Assembly (NCBI RefSeq): GCF_018917865.1
Contig: NZ_JAHLPM010000027.1
Span: forward strand, 1-33,652
Direction of reading: 5' to 3'
DNA from: Tissierella simiarum
GTDB lineage: Bacteria; Bacillota; Clostridia; Tissierellales; Tissierellaceae
DNA: 33,652 nt
The notes beneath the pieces were generated by a model. The model was not told where the DNA came from. It saw nothing but the letters and a program-made list of their open reading frames with translations, and searched no databases. The first letter of the stretch is position 1. Every line of letters begins with the position of its first letter. Positions 23,788 through 32,546 of the stretch are shown one piece after another. A program made the translations under genes and the position numbers.

Positions 23788-24102
23788 ATGATAATCACTA
23801 ATTTACCAGATATTCCAAATAAAGATTACGATATATTAGGAATAGTGGAAGGATCTGTAGCCTATTCCAAACATTTTGGAAAGGATTTTGCAGCAGGTCT
23901 AAAAAATATGGTAGGCGGAGAATTAAAATCATATACTGAATTGATTAACGGAGGGAAAAAAATAGCTTTAGATAGATTAGAGGAAGAAGCAAGAGATATG
24001 GGTGCAGATGCTGTATTAAATGTTGAATATAGCTTAACCAATTTGCAACAAGGATTGGCTTTAGTAGTTAATGTAATAGGTACAGCCATTAAATTTAAAT
24101 AA
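23788..24102 (+). CDS. YbjQ/UPF0145 family protein
   Basis: A 104-residue cytosolic protein of the heavy-metal-binding-domain (YbjQ) family: YDILGIVEGSVAYSKHFGKD near the start, GGELKSYTELINGGKKIALD, and RDMGADAVLNVEYSL. Members form pentameric rings; a physiological role is not established despite the family name. It follows the permease by 11 nt (AAGGAGGAAGACT) and ends the operon at a strong terminator, so it may be a soluble component of the stress cluster. Confidence 0.9.
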   Translation: MIITNLPDIPNKDYDILGIVEGSVAYSKHFGKDFAAGLKNMVGGELKSYTELINGGKKIALDRLEEEARDMGADAVLNVEYSLTNLQQGLALVVNVIGTAIKFK

Positions 24103-24126
24103 AACTCCTTTAAAGGAGTTTTATTT
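24097..24126. terminator. Terminator after ybjQ-type gene
   Basis: A 30-bp perfect palindrome with core ACTCCTTTAAAGGAGT and flanking A and T runs. It overlaps the stop codon of the YbjQ gene. Confidence 0.8.
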
Positions 24127-24177
24127 AAATTTAGGAGAGAATTTAATTTTCAATATAAAAAAAGGAGTAGATTTAAT

Positions 24178-24897
24178 ATGACCGGTTTTCAGCTGAAATT
24201 ATTGGCAATTATAACTATGTTGATTGACCATATAGGAGCAATCTTTTTTCCTCAATATGGAATATTTAAGATAATTGGCAGATTGGCTTTTCCTATCTTT
24301 GCATTTTTTATTGCACAAGGATATTTAAGGACAAGAAATGTAAAAAAATACATGCTTAGGTTGTTTATTATAGCATTGATTTCTCAAATACCTTTTCTAT
24401 ATACTTTTAGGGAAGCATTTGGAGAAGGATTCTCTGCTTTAAATACTATTTTTAATTTATTAATGGGTCTTATAGCCATATATTTATATGATAAATCAAA
24501 TTGGAAAGGTAGACAGTTGTTTATATGGATATTTGCTATACTTTCTTTTCTACTTAAAATGGATGGAGATATTACAGGCGTATTTATGGTATATTTCTTC
24601 TATAAATACCATGATGATTTTAAAAAGTTAACAGGCAGAATGGTAATTTTATATATATTATATTCTGTATTTGTTATATTATACTTTGCTTCAATGGGAA
24701 TGCCTATAAAAATGTTCTTTACCCCAGAAGGTAAATATATGCTAATTCAAATTTTGGTTCAATTTTTTGCACTTCTAGCGTTAATACCTATAAAGACTTA
24801 CAACGGTCAAAAAGGATATAATTTAAAATATTTATTCTATATATTCTATCCTGCTCATTTAATAATTTTGTATTTAATTAAGTATTTAATAAAGTAA
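24178..24897 (+). CDS. TraX-family membrane protein
   Basis: A 239-residue integral membrane protein with about seven or eight spans. The opening GFQLKLLAIITMLIDHIGA, then RLAFPIFAFFIAQGY with RTRNVKKYMLRL, and the late FYIFYPAHLIILYLI are characteristic of TraX (PF05857), a family related to membrane acyltransferases. The founding member acetylates F-pilin, but chromosomal copies in Firmicutes occur without conjugation genes, as here. Ribosome site AAAAGGAGTAGATTTA. Monocistronic, bounded by terminators. Confidence 0.88.
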   Translation: MTGFQLKLLAIITMLIDHIGAIFFPQYGIFKIIGRLAFPIFAFFIAQGYLRTRNVKKYMLRLFIIALISQIPFLYTFREAFGEGFSALNTIFNLLMGLIAIYLYDKSNWKGRQLFIWIFAILSFLLKMDGDITGVFMVYFFYKYHDDFKKLTGRMVILYILYSVFVILYFASMGMPIKMFFTPEGKYMLIQILVQFFALLALIPIKTYNGQKGYNLKYLFYIFYPAHLIILYLIKYLIK

Positions 24898-24921
24898 AAA
24901 GTTTAAAAAACTAATATTAAA

Positions 24922-24950
24922 TTAAAAAACTCCTATAGGGAGTTTTTTAA
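24922..24950 (+). terminator. Terminator after traX-type gene
   Basis: TTAAAAAACTCC (24922-24933), loop TATAG, GGAGTTTTTTAA (24939-24950). Confidence 0.82.
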
Positions 24951-25004
24951 TTGGGTATAATAATGAAGGGATCATAATAAAAATTTTATGAAGGGGGTAG
25001 GGAT

Positions 25005-25874
25005 ATGATTGAGAAAGAAAATAAATTAATAACCATGGCTTGGGAAAGTAAAAAGAATTGGAACTTAGTATTAATATTACTGATGCCTGCAATTCTCATT
25101 GTGGCATCTGGATATTTATCCGTATTTCTATTTAAAATTATAAGTTTCTATAATTTATACAATAATATACTTGGTCTTTTTATACCACATGTAGTTTCTA
25201 TTTTTTTAATATTTTTGTTAGTTAAGTTTATAGAAAAAAGGGATTTCTCAACTTTGGGTTTCAGAACCGACAACTTTTTTCTTAAATATTTGAAAGGATT
25301 AGGTATAGGTATAATATTAGTATCCATAATCGTTGTAATAATGAAAGTTATAAATGTCATAGATATAGAGATGAATCAGATTAAAGTAGACGATATTTTA
25401 AATATTGGAATATATTTTCTAATGTTTATGGTGCAGGGGGCTGGAGAAGAAATATATTTACGTGGATGGCAGATGCCTTTATTGGGGAAAAAATGGGGGA
25501 TACCATTGGCTATAATAGTTAACTCATTATTTTTTTCTTTACTGCATCTATTAAATCCAAATTTTACTTTGATTCCCTTTATAAATATAGTAATTGTAGG
25601 AATATTATTTTCAATATACGCTTTTAATGAAGAAAGTATAGTAGGTGCTTGTGGGATTCATTCTTCGTGGAATTGGATGATAGGAAGTATTTTTGGGTTT
25701 GAGGTAAGTGGAATGAAGCTTGGAGAAAGCAGTTTGTTTGGAATTAGAATTAAAGGATCTGAGATTTTCACAGGAGGAGGATTTGGTCCTGAAGGCAGTA
25801 TAATAGTTACTATAGTATTATTAGTTTTTACATTAATAATATGGAATAAATTTAGAAAGTTAAATAGAGTATAG
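25005..25874 (+). CDS. CPBP-family intramembrane metalloprotease
   Basis: A 289-residue membrane protein with about eight spans. The CPBP (Abi/CAAX protease-like) motifs are present: E148-E149 and R153 in GAGEEIYLRGWQMPLL, the first histidine in FFSLLHLLNPNF, and the last in IHSSWNWMIGSIFG. Family members cut substrates within the membrane, and some in bacteria protect against or process peptide antibiotics. No bacteriocin gene is next to it. GAAGGGGGTAGGGAT precedes ATG 25005. It carries its own terminator. Confidence 0.9.
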   Translation: MIEKENKLITMAWESKKNWNLVLILLMPAILIVASGYLSVFLFKIISFYNLYNNILGLFIPHVVSIFLIFLLVKFIEKRDFSTLGFRTDNFFLKYLKGLGIGIILVSIIVVIMKVINVIDIEMNQIKVDDILNIGIYFLMFMVQGAGEEIYLRGWQMPLLGKKWGIPLAIIVNSLFFSLLHLLNPNFTLIPFINIVIVGILFSIYAFNEESIVGACGIHSSWNWMIGSIFGFEVSGMKLGESSLFGIRIKGSEIFTGGGFGPEGSIIVTIVLLVFTLIIWNKFRKLNRV

Positions 25875-25875
25875 G

Positions 25876-25917
25876 AAATAGGTATTAAACGAAATTTCGT
25901 TTAATACCTATTTTTAT
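25876..25917. terminator. Terminator: 38-bp perfect palindrome
   Basis: AAATAGGTATTAAACGAAA (25876-25894) and its exact complement (25895-25913), then further T residues. Bidirectional in form. Confidence 0.82.
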
Positions 25918-25985
25918 AACGAATAGGAAAGTTCTACTTTTTTCTTTTTTCAATGTAGGAACTTGTTCTGACCTAAATGAGTTTC

Positions 25986-26026
25986 AAAAAAAGCTACCTT
26001 GAAACGCTTCCTTAGAAGCTTTTTTT
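25986..26026. terminator. Symmetric terminator at end of glycosidase-like gene
   Basis: AAAAAAAGCT (25986-25995) pairs with AGCTTTTTTT (26017-26026), giving T7 tails on both strands. An inner GCTTC-CTTA-GAAGC hairpin (26006-26019) followed by seven T residues is an alternative plus-strand terminator. It overlaps the stop codon of the minus-strand gene. Confidence 0.7.
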
Positions 26027-28205
26027 AGTAATTACTAAAAGTATCTTTTAATATATGGTAGGATTTTTTTAATCTTTCTTTGATTATAGGCTCGTTCCAT
26101 TTATCCCAAGCATAGTTATATAGTCCTTTTTCAGAAATTTTACCATCAGTAGACCTTGGAAAAATATCTGGATTTTCAGGATTGTTAGTATCATAGGCAG
26201 CAACAGCTATTTTTATTCCATCAATATTTATTTTACTCTCTAAACCATTTATATGCATATCCCCCATGATTTCTTTAGTACTAGGATCTTTAAAGTTTAG
26301 TAAAAGCCATGGAATTCTAATTTCCATAAAATTATCCTCTTTGTTTATATAATAATCTGCTAAAGAGTCATATTCAGGTGATTCAGGATTGCCGTTTCCT
26401 TTTCTTAATATACCAGTTTCATAATGGATTAAAGGTTGTTTTTGTCCTGTTTTTGGAATAGTTATTTCTTTATTTAAGGCTAATCTTATAGGATTAAATA
26501 TTCCATTGTTTTTTTCCTCGTATTGAGGATTTTCAGGATACATTTTTAAAACTTTCCCATACTGATAATAGAAAGTATCATAATAACTATCCACTAATAT
26601 TTTAGAATCATCTTGTTCTGTTATGTGAATGATAAAGTCCATTCCATTTTTTGTAGATATATTTTTATTAAAAGGATTAGTAGTGTTTCCTTGGTTAGGA
26701 ATCGTATCTAAAAGTATTAAAGTGTCTAAGTTGTTATTCCTCAAATCTTTATATTCTATTCCAAAGTAGACATATCTTTCATCATGATCTATATAAATAT
26801 TTTTAATATGGTTTAAGTCTTTTTTATTTGCCGAGTAAATAGGCTTAGCTTTTAATTTTTTCCAATCATCTTTACTTCCATCAACTTTAATCTTATGCCT
26901 GTCAAAACTTAGTAAACCAAACTGCTGTTCACAAGTTTGAGCATTAGACCAATAAGGTCTTCTGTTTGGATTATCAAAATCCATAGTATTCCAAATAGTT
27001 TTAAACCATTCATCTTGCCAACTAGACACTATTCCGCCTAAATAACCTTCTTTAACAATATCTTCGAATCTGTGGGATAAAATATTTCCTTGTTCATCTT
27101 CAGTTAAAAAACCTTGATCCCATCCATGAGCATTTACATGAGTAAGCCCTCTTGAACTAGGAACTCCAAATTCGGCTATTAACACAGGAATTTCATGTAC
27201 ACTAATTAAGTCTTTTAAGTATCCAGCATAGTTATTAGTTTTACCCCTATGATCAATATATTTTGTATATTTTGGATCTAGGTTTAAAAAGTCTGGATAA
27301 TATGGATAAACATGATAAGAAGCAAAATATCCAGTTTCTACATTTTTAAATTTAATGACGTTTGGATTAATTCCTACTAAATCATTTTCTTCTAAAGGTT
27401 CATAAGGATGACTCAATAAATCTGTGCTTACATAGTTTGTAAAGCTTACAGGGTGCTGCCAATTATATTTTTCCATTTCATAAGTTAAAATATGATCCAT
27501 AATATCTGCTAGCCAGTTTTCAAAAGGTTTAGCATTTTCTGTATAGACATAGGTCCCATCATATTGACCTTTATCTACTCTTACTTTATTAGTGTTATGT
27601 ACCATAGAAGGCTGCCACTCTATACCAGGAATCCATCCCATTAAATAAGGAGAAACATCTGCAGTATATTCTCCACTAACATGTCCAGGTTTTTCGGGTA
27701 AAGTTATATTTCCATGAACAACATCTATAGCATTCTGAATTTCTTCTTTGAAAGGAAGGATACTGTCTAATTTAAAAGCATCTAAGGTTTCTGCTAAAAT
27801 ATTTTCATCGATTAGTATTCCTTGAAATAAGTAAATTGGATTTTCATTTTTTTCATTATACTTTGCTAAAGCCTTATAAAAATGGGGAGGATGAATAGTA
27901 TAGATTCTTATGGAATTAGCATTCATCTTACCTATTTTTTCAAACCACCTATAATATTCATCTTCGGAAATATTTGCTTCAGTAGATGACTTTCCAGGTT
28001 GAGTTATACCTAAATTTACTCCTTTAATTAAAATGTTCTTCCATTCTCCATCCGTATAAACTTGAAAACTATCCTTATTGACTTTAGTAGTATGAACAAC
28101 TCCATTATGTGTAAAAACTTCAGGAGGTTCTTTCTTAAAGTGTTTATATAGGATTGGTGATAAGATTAATAAGGCTATTAACAGTATGATACCTTTCTTT
28201 TTCAC
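26025..28205 (-). CDS. Secreted/membrane-anchored glycoside-hydrolase-like protein
   Basis: A 726-residue protein with an N-terminal hydrophobic anchor or signal (residues 4-20, GIILLIALLILSPILYK). Residues about 55-430 look like a (beta/alpha)8 barrel of the GH2/GH5 type: NILIKGVNLGITQPG, MNANSIRIYTIHPPHFYKAL, IAEFGVPSSRG with candidate nucleophile E345, and GGIVSSWQDEWFKTIWNT near the last strand. Residues about 455-700 form a beta-rich region (IKVDGSKDDWKKL, then NIYIDHDERYVYFGIEYKDL) like CBM9/DOMON sugar-binding domains. Polysaccharide cleavage is the likely role; the acid/base residue and substrate are not identified. Start is GTG 28205 after AAGGAGGAATTTTT. No glycosyltransferase lies nearby. 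Confidence is good for 'GH-like', low for any named activity. Confidence 0.7.
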   Translation of the reverse strand: MKKKGIILLIALLILSPILYKHFKKEPPEVFTHNGVVHTTKVNKDSFQVYTDGEWKNILIKGVNLGITQPGKSSTEANISEDEYYRWFEKIGKMNANSIRIYTIHPPHFYKALAKYNEKNENPIYLFQGILIDENILAETLDAFKLDSILPFKEEIQNAIDVVHGNITLPEKPGHVSGEYTADVSPYLMGWIPGIEWQPSMVHNTNKVRVDKGQYDGTYVYTENAKPFENWLADIMDHILTYEMEKYNWQHPVSFTNYVSTDLLSHPYEPLEENDLVGINPNVIKFKNVETGYFASYHVYPYYPDFLNLDPKYTKYIDHRGKTNNYAGYLKDLISVHEIPVLIAEFGVPSSRGLTHVNAHGWDQGFLTEDEQGNILSHRFEDIVKEGYLGGIVSSWQDEWFKTIWNTMDFDNPNRRPYWSNAQTCEQQFGLLSFDRHKIKVDGSKDDWKKLKAKPIYSANKKDLNHIKNIYIDHDERYVYFGIEYKDLRNNNLDTLILLDTIPNQGNTTNPFNKNISTKNGMDFIIHITEQDDSKILVDSYYDTFYYQYGKVLKMYPENPQYEEKNNGIFNPIRLALNKEITIPKTGQKQPLIHYETGILRKGNGNPESPEYDSLADYYINKEDNFMEIRIPWLLLNFKDPSTKEIMGDMHINGLESKINIDGIKIAVAAYDTNNPENPDIFPRSTDGKISEKGLYNYAWDKWNEPIIKERLKKSYHILKDTFSNY

Positions 28206-28396
28206 AAAAATTCCTCCTTAAAAGTGGTATAATAATCATATATACCCATAGGTAATCAAATTAGTTTGAAGTTAGAAAATAATTTTTTGCTATTACACTA
28301 TATTATAGATTGAATTCACAATTATTTCAAAGGAAGAAGAAATAATTTGTTAAGATATAATCCTATAGAACTATAATTTGCTTGATTAATAGGTTT

Positions 28397-28426
28397 TTGA
28401 ATAATAATGGTTTTACTGCATATAAA
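28397..28426 (+). promoter_or_regulatory. Candidate promoter of M48 protease gene
   Basis: TTGAAT (28397-28402), 18-nt spacer, TATAAA (28421-28426), about 30 nt before the ATG. The rest of the 252-bp gap is AT-rich with no gene seen. Confidence 0.45.
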
Positions 28427-28457
28427 TATAAGGTAATAAAAAAAAGGATGTGACTCT

Positions 28458-29687
28458 ATGGAGAGAAAATTGAAAACAACGATTACTATATTTTTCATAT
28501 TGATTATAAGTTTTATTTTTTTCACTTTTATAAGCGAGTATATAAATATGTCTAGATTGAAAATAGAGTATCCTAACTTATCTAATAAAGCCTACGATTA
28601 TAGGAAGGATAGTTTAAAAGTTTGGGCTATTAATTTAATATTAAAATTTTTAATCCCTTTATTATTTTTGACTACAAAGACATCCTACAGAATTAGGATC
28701 TGGGCAGAAACGGGAAAGAAAAGTCTATTTTTAACAGGATTAATTTACGGTATTATATTCTTTTTAATAAATTTTCTAATAAATCTACCATTGAATTATT
28801 ACAGCTCATTTTATTTAAAACATAAATATGGGCTATCTAATCAAAGTGTGCTAAGATGGCTTGAGGTAAACTTAAAAGGATTTTTATTAAATGATTTAGC
28901 TATTTCCTTATTTATATGGGTTCCTTATTATATTATTAATAGAAGCCCTAGAACTTGGTGGCTTTATATAGGACTTATGTCTATTCCAGTTGCCATATTT
29001 TTAAACTTTATTTCACCTATGTTTATAGATCCATTATTTAATAAATATACTTCTATTGAGAATGATAAATTAGGTCAAGAAATTATTCAGCTTCTCCATA
29101 AAGCAGATATAAAGGATGCAAAAATATACCAGGTAGATAAGAGTAGAGATACTAAGGAAATGAATGCTTATATGACAGGAGTATTTAATTCTAAGCGAAT
29201 AGTTTTATGGGATACAACTATTAACAATTTGGAAGAGAGAGAAGTATTAAGTGTAACGGCACATGAAATAGGCCATTATGTAAAAGGCCATATTTGGAAG
29301 GGTATTTTTTTAAGTAGTATTTTTACAATTCTATTGATGTACTTAATATATAAGACTTCAAATTGGATATTATATTTATCTGATGGTACCTTTGGATTTA
29401 GAAAGATTTATGACATAGCTTCTATTCCTTTAATACTTTTGGTTTTAAATTTTTATACTTTTATAGGTCTACCTTTTACCAATTATGTTTCTAGATATAT
29501 GGAAAAAGAAGCAGACAATGTTGAGATGCAATTAACAGAAGATAAAGAGGCAGCTATTTCTACTATGACGAAGCTTTATGAAGAAAGTTTAGGATTGCCT
29601 CGAACAAGTAAAATATTTAAAATATGGTACCATAGCCATCCAACCATGGAAGAAAGAATAAATTTCTTTAAAGAATATCCTTTATAA
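28458..29687 (+). CDS. M48-family membrane metalloprotease (Ste24/CAAX protease 1-like)
   Basis: A 409-residue protein with about seven membrane segments and a cytosolic zinc site. The N-terminal M48 region includes LPLNYYSSFYLKHKYGLSNQ, then IDPLFNKYTSIEND. The HEIGH motif holds H269, E270 and H273. The third ligand is expected in the SRYMEKEADNVEMQL segment. The ending WYHSHPTMEERINF is also a Ste24 signature. In yeast Ste24 trims CAAX proteins; bacterial relatives have roles in membrane-protein quality control or undefined processing. AAAAAAGGATGTGACTCT precedes ATG 28458. It converges on the sigma-factor gene with a two-base gap. Confidence 0.92.
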   Translation: MERKLKTTITIFFILIISFIFFTFISEYINMSRLKIEYPNLSNKAYDYRKDSLKVWAINLILKFLIPLLFLTTKTSYRIRIWAETGKKSLFLTGLIYGIIFFLINFLINLPLNYYSSFYLKHKYGLSNQSVLRWLEVNLKGFLLNDLAISLFIWVPYYIINRSPRTWWLYIGLMSIPVAIFLNFISPMFIDPLFNKYTSIENDKLGQEIIQLLHKADIKDAKIYQVDKSRDTKEMNAYMTGVFNSKRIVLWDTTINNLEEREVLSVTAHEIGHYVKGHIWKGIFLSSIFTILLMYLIYKTSNWILYLSDGTFGFRKIYDIASIPLILLVLNFYTFIGLPFTNYVSRYMEKEADNVEMQLTEDKEAAISTMTKLYEESLGLPRTSKIFKIWYHSHPTMEERINFFKEYPL

Positions 29688-29689
29688 AC

Positions 29690-30523
29690 TTAAGATTCTA
29701 TTAAAAAGTCTCTAATTCCGTTATTAGAGTTTAGACGGTTAAGCTTTTTTAAAGCTTTATTCTCTATTTGACGGATTCTTTCTCTAGTCACATTATATTT
29801 TTTACCTATGGCTTCTAAAGTCATAGGATTGTTGTCGTTAAGACCAAAACGAAGCTCTAGGATTTCTTTTTCCTTTAAAGTCAAAGAATTTAAAGTTTCT
29901 CTTAATTGTATTTTTAAATCTTCATCAATAATTGTTTTGTCTATAGGTGGATTATTGTTGCAGGGAATATAGTCTAAAAGCTCATTATAAGATTCGTCAG
30001 AGTCAGGATTTGCTAGAGTATTAAGAGATGTAATAGATCCATAATTTTTTTTATAATTATTAATAGAATGGTATTCAATTTCTGAAATGTTTAATTTTTT
30101 ACATAGCTGTTTTATATCAATTTCTTCTTTTTCATTTAAAAGATCATTTTCTGCAGCAGATAATCTATTTATCTTCTCGTAAATATAGGCAGGTAGACGA
30201 ACAATATACCCACCATTCATAATGGCCCTATCCATTTGTTGACCAATCCAATAATATATATAAGTAGAGAAGCTAATATTTTTGCTTAGGTCAAACTTAT
30301 CTATTCCTTTCATCATTCCAATAACACCTTCTTGAACTAAATCATCAAAAGTAAAAGAAGTAGTAAGATGAATTCTTTTTCTAGCAGCCATGTAGATAAG
30401 ACCAAGATTATTTATAATAATCTTATTTCTAATATCAATATCCTTATTTTTGTTATAGGATAAAAGAAGTTGTTTGTTAGACATATACATTCTTTCATTG
30501 GTTTTTAAAGAAATTGTCTTCAT
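29690..30523 (-). CDS. Sigma-70 family RNA polymerase sigma factor
   Basis: A 277-residue sigma factor. Region 2 shows NNLGLIYMAARKRI, FDDLVQEGVIGMMKGIDKFD, and ISFSTYIYYWIGQQMDRAIM with the GGYIVRLPAYIYEK extension as in primary-type sigmas. Region 3 is about 125-190. Region 4 holds LTLKEKEILELRFGL and TLEAIGKKYNVTRERIRQIENKALKKL. Region 1.1 is missing, so it is not the housekeeping factor but an alternative RpoD/SigA-like (group 2 or 3) factor of unknown regulon. ATG 30523 is favoured because GGGTGAT lies before it; the GTG at 30532 is part of that site. No anti-sigma gene is next to it. Confidence 0.85.
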   Translation of the reverse strand: MKTISLKTNERMYMSNKQLLLSYNKNKDIDIRNKIIINNLGLIYMAARKRIHLTTSFTFDDLVQEGVIGMMKGIDKFDLSKNISFSTYIYYWIGQQMDRAIMNGGYIVRLPAYIYEKINRLSAAENDLLNEKEEIDIKQLCKKLNISEIEYHSINNYKKNYGSITSLNTLANPDSDESYNELLDYIPCNNNPPIDKTIIDEDLKIQLRETLNSLTLKEKEILELRFGLNDNNPMTLEAIGKKYNVTRERIRQIENKALKKLNRLNSNNGIRDFLIES

Positions 30524-30586
30524 TTTTATCACCCAATATAATATATTCGATATTTGTAAATAAAATCCTTTATTTTTTGGAAACTA

Positions 30587-30615
30587 TTGAAATAAAAAAA
30601 CACCTGTTATACAAT
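30587..30615 (+). promoter_or_regulatory. Promoter of second GntR operon
   Basis: TTGAAA (30587-30592), 17-nt spacer, TACAAT (30610-30615), 30 nt before the start codon. Confidence 0.72.
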
Positions 30616-30626
30616 GTATATAACAG
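30604..30626. promoter_or_regulatory. Palindromic operator over the -10 of the second GntR operon
   Basis: CTGTTATA (30604-30611) and TATAACAG (30619-30626) form a perfect 8-bp inverted repeat with a 7-nt centre that covers the -10 box. This suggests autorepression by the GntR protein encoded just downstream. Confidence 0.65.
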
Positions 30627-30644
30627 ATAGAAAGGATGAAAAAT

Positions 30645-31022
30645 ATGCTATTGGAAATAGATTTTGAATCAGATATTCCTATTTATGAACAACTTAGAAG
30701 ACAGATTATAATTGGAATAGCAAAGGGGCAGTTGGAAAAAGGAGAAGAATTACCTTCTGTTAGGCAATTAGCAGAAGATATAGGTATAAATCTTCATACT
30801 GTCAATAAAACTTATAATATATTAAAGAATGAAGGATACTTAAGTATAGATAGAAGAAAAGGAGCCATGATAAAAGACATATTACCTAAGGCCCAAGAAG
30901 AGTATATGAAGTTTTTAAAAGAAGAGTTAAGTTATATTATTGCAGATAGTAAAAATAGAAGTATAGAGAAAGAAGAATTTATAAAAATTTGTGAAGATTT
31001 ATTTGATGAAATGAAGTCCTAA
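30645..31022 (+). CDS. GntR-family regulator, YtrA/YhcF type (second)
   Basis: A 125-residue one-domain GntR regulator: DIPIYEQLRRQIIIGIAKGQ, GEELPSVRQLAEDIGINLHTV and YLSIDRRKGAMI form the winged helix, followed by a short helical tail. ATG 30645 is preferred to the ATG at 30636, which overlaps the AAAGGA ribosome site. The promoter and a perfect palindrome lie directly upstream. It is followed after 26 nt by a DUF1648 membrane protein gene, a pairing I know from other Firmicutes, so it probably represses that gene. Confidence 0.9.
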   Translation: MLLEIDFESDIPIYEQLRRQIIIGIAKGQLEKGEELPSVRQLAEDIGINLHTVNKTYNILKNEGYLSIDRRKGAMIKDILPKAQEEYMKFLKEELSYIIADSKNRSIEKEEFIKICEDLFDEMKS

Positions 31023-31048
31023 TAAAGAATGAAAGGAGGACCATAGGA

Positions 31049-32167
31049 ATGACTGAAAAATTAATATGGGTATTGTTTAATTCATTGATTTTATTATTTA
31101 TATTAATAACTCAAATATTGACACCAAAAACAACTAGAAAAAACATATTGTTTGGAGTAAAAGTTCCAGAAGAAGTTCTAGAAGATGAGGAAATAAAGAG
31201 ACTATTTAAAGGTTTTAAAAGGGATAATTTAATTATTGGAATACCTATTTTATTTATTATATCTTTGTTATTATACTATTCATCTAATGTTATATTACTT
31301 GTTTTTTTAATTTTTGTTTATATGGCAATTTTATTTTTAATTTATTTAAAGTGGAATAAGAAGTCAAAAGAATTAAAGATAGAAAAGGGATGGGATAAAA
31401 TAGGTGGAAAAATAGTAATGGTGGATATGAGATATAGTCGAGATAAAAAAAGCAGAGGCATTGTTTCACCTATATGGTTTTTAGTTCCTATAGGAATTAT
31501 TTTATTTAATATTATATTAGTTTTTGTTCTATATCCGACTTTGCCAAATAAAATACCTACTCACTGGAATTTCCAAGGAAATGTCAGTGAATATAAAGAT
31601 AAGTCTATATCCACACTACTCATGATGCCGTTAACTCAAATTTCTATGGCTATAGCTATATATTTTACTTATTTTATAATAGGAAGATCGAAGCAGCAGA
31701 TAAACCCTAATAGTCCTGAAGAATCTTTAAAGAGAAATATATTATTTAGAAAAGCTTGGTCTATGTACTTAATAGGGATGTTAACACTTTTAGAACTTTT
31801 ATTTACCTTTATAAATATGGTATCTCTAGGAGTCCTTCGCATAAATATGGGAATTTTTAATTTTATAATTTTAGGGATAAGTGGAATCATTATAATCGGA
31901 ACTATTGTTTTAGCAGTTAAAATAGGTCAAGGAGGAGAAAGATTAAAATTAAGAGAAGATAAAGTTATTGAAACTATTCATGATAGAGATGATGATAATC
32001 TATGGAAGTTAGGAAATACAATTTATTATAATCCAGATGATTCATCTTTGTTCGTAGAGAAAAGATTTGGAGTAGGATGGACTGTTAATGCAGGTAGACC
32101 TTTGGGAATGTTTCTTATGATTTTACCTATTATTATTGTTGTTATAACTATAATACTGGTTAAATAG
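31049..32167 (+). CDS. DUF1648 / DUF5808 domain membrane protein
   Basis: A 372-residue membrane protein with about eight spans. The LVFVLYPTLPNKIPTHWNFQ motif with NVSEYKDKS (about residues 157-185) is the DUF1648 signature shared with SdpI-type immunity proteins. The segment NTIYYNPDDSSLFVEKRFGV followed by GWTVNAGRP (about 324-352) is the DUF5808 motif. Its function is unknown; SdpI relatives give resistance to membrane-active toxins, which makes an envelope-protection role plausible. AAAGGAGGACCATAGGA precedes ATG 31049. Cotranscribed with the GntR regulator. Confidence 0.88.
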   Translation: MTEKLIWVLFNSLILLFILITQILTPKTTRKNILFGVKVPEEVLEDEEIKRLFKGFKRDNLIIGIPILFIISLLLYYSSNVILLVFLIFVYMAILFLIYLKWNKKSKELKIEKGWDKIGGKIVMVDMRYSRDKKSRGIVSPIWFLVPIGIILFNIILVFVLYPTLPNKIPTHWNFQGNVSEYKDKSISTLLMMPLTQISMAIAIYFTYFIIGRSKQQINPNSPEESLKRNILFRKAWSMYLIGMLTLLELLFTFINMVSLGVLRINMGIFNFIILGISGIIIIGTIVLAVKIGQGGERLKLREDKVIETIHDRDDDNLWKLGNTIYYNPDDSSLFVEKRFGVGWTVNAGRPLGMFLMILPIIIVVITIILVK

Positions 32168-32182
32168 GAGATTAGTATAATA

Positions 32183-32214
32183 AATTAAGGTGATAGATAT
32201 CTATCACCTTAATT
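32183..32214. terminator. Bidirectional terminator (32-bp palindrome)
   Basis: AATTAAGGTGATAGAT (32183-32198) and its exact complement (32199-32214). It ends the DUF1648 gene (+) and overlaps the stop of the small minus-strand gene. Confidence 0.75.
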
Positions 32215-32445
32215 ATGTCTACTTGATAAATCATTTAATAAATCTGCAGTTAATTTGTTTATATCTTCTATATGTCTATTAAGTTTATTAACCTTATCGG
32301 ATAATTCTTTATCTTTTGTCTTAGCTAAATCATTAGAATTAAGTAGCATACTAATACTTGTAGCGTATTCCATGTTAGAAAAGTTATTTTCTTCTATTCT
32401 TTTAGTCTGATTTAATATTTCAGATATAGCTTTTGGATTTTCCAT
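32209..32445 (-). CDS. 78-residue helical hypothetical protein
   Basis: A small, soluble, acidic-to-neutral protein that is almost entirely helical and looks like a coiled coil (ISEILNQTKRIEENNFSNME, then KELSDKVNKLNRHIEDINKL). No family is recognised. ATG 32445 is chosen since AAAGGA lies eight bases upstream; the in-frame ATG at 32454 overlaps that site. Monocistronic. Confidence 0.7.
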   Translation of the reverse strand: MENPKAISEILNQTKRIEENNFSNMEYATSISMLLNSNDLAKTKDKELSDKVNKLNRHIEDINKLTADLLNDLSSRHN

Positions 32446-32546
32446 ACTAATCATCCTTTCTAGTTGTTGTATAGTTAGTATGGTATATAAAATAAAAATT
32501 ATTACATTTAATAGAAAATAACCCTATCTAGCTTGATCTATTAGTT

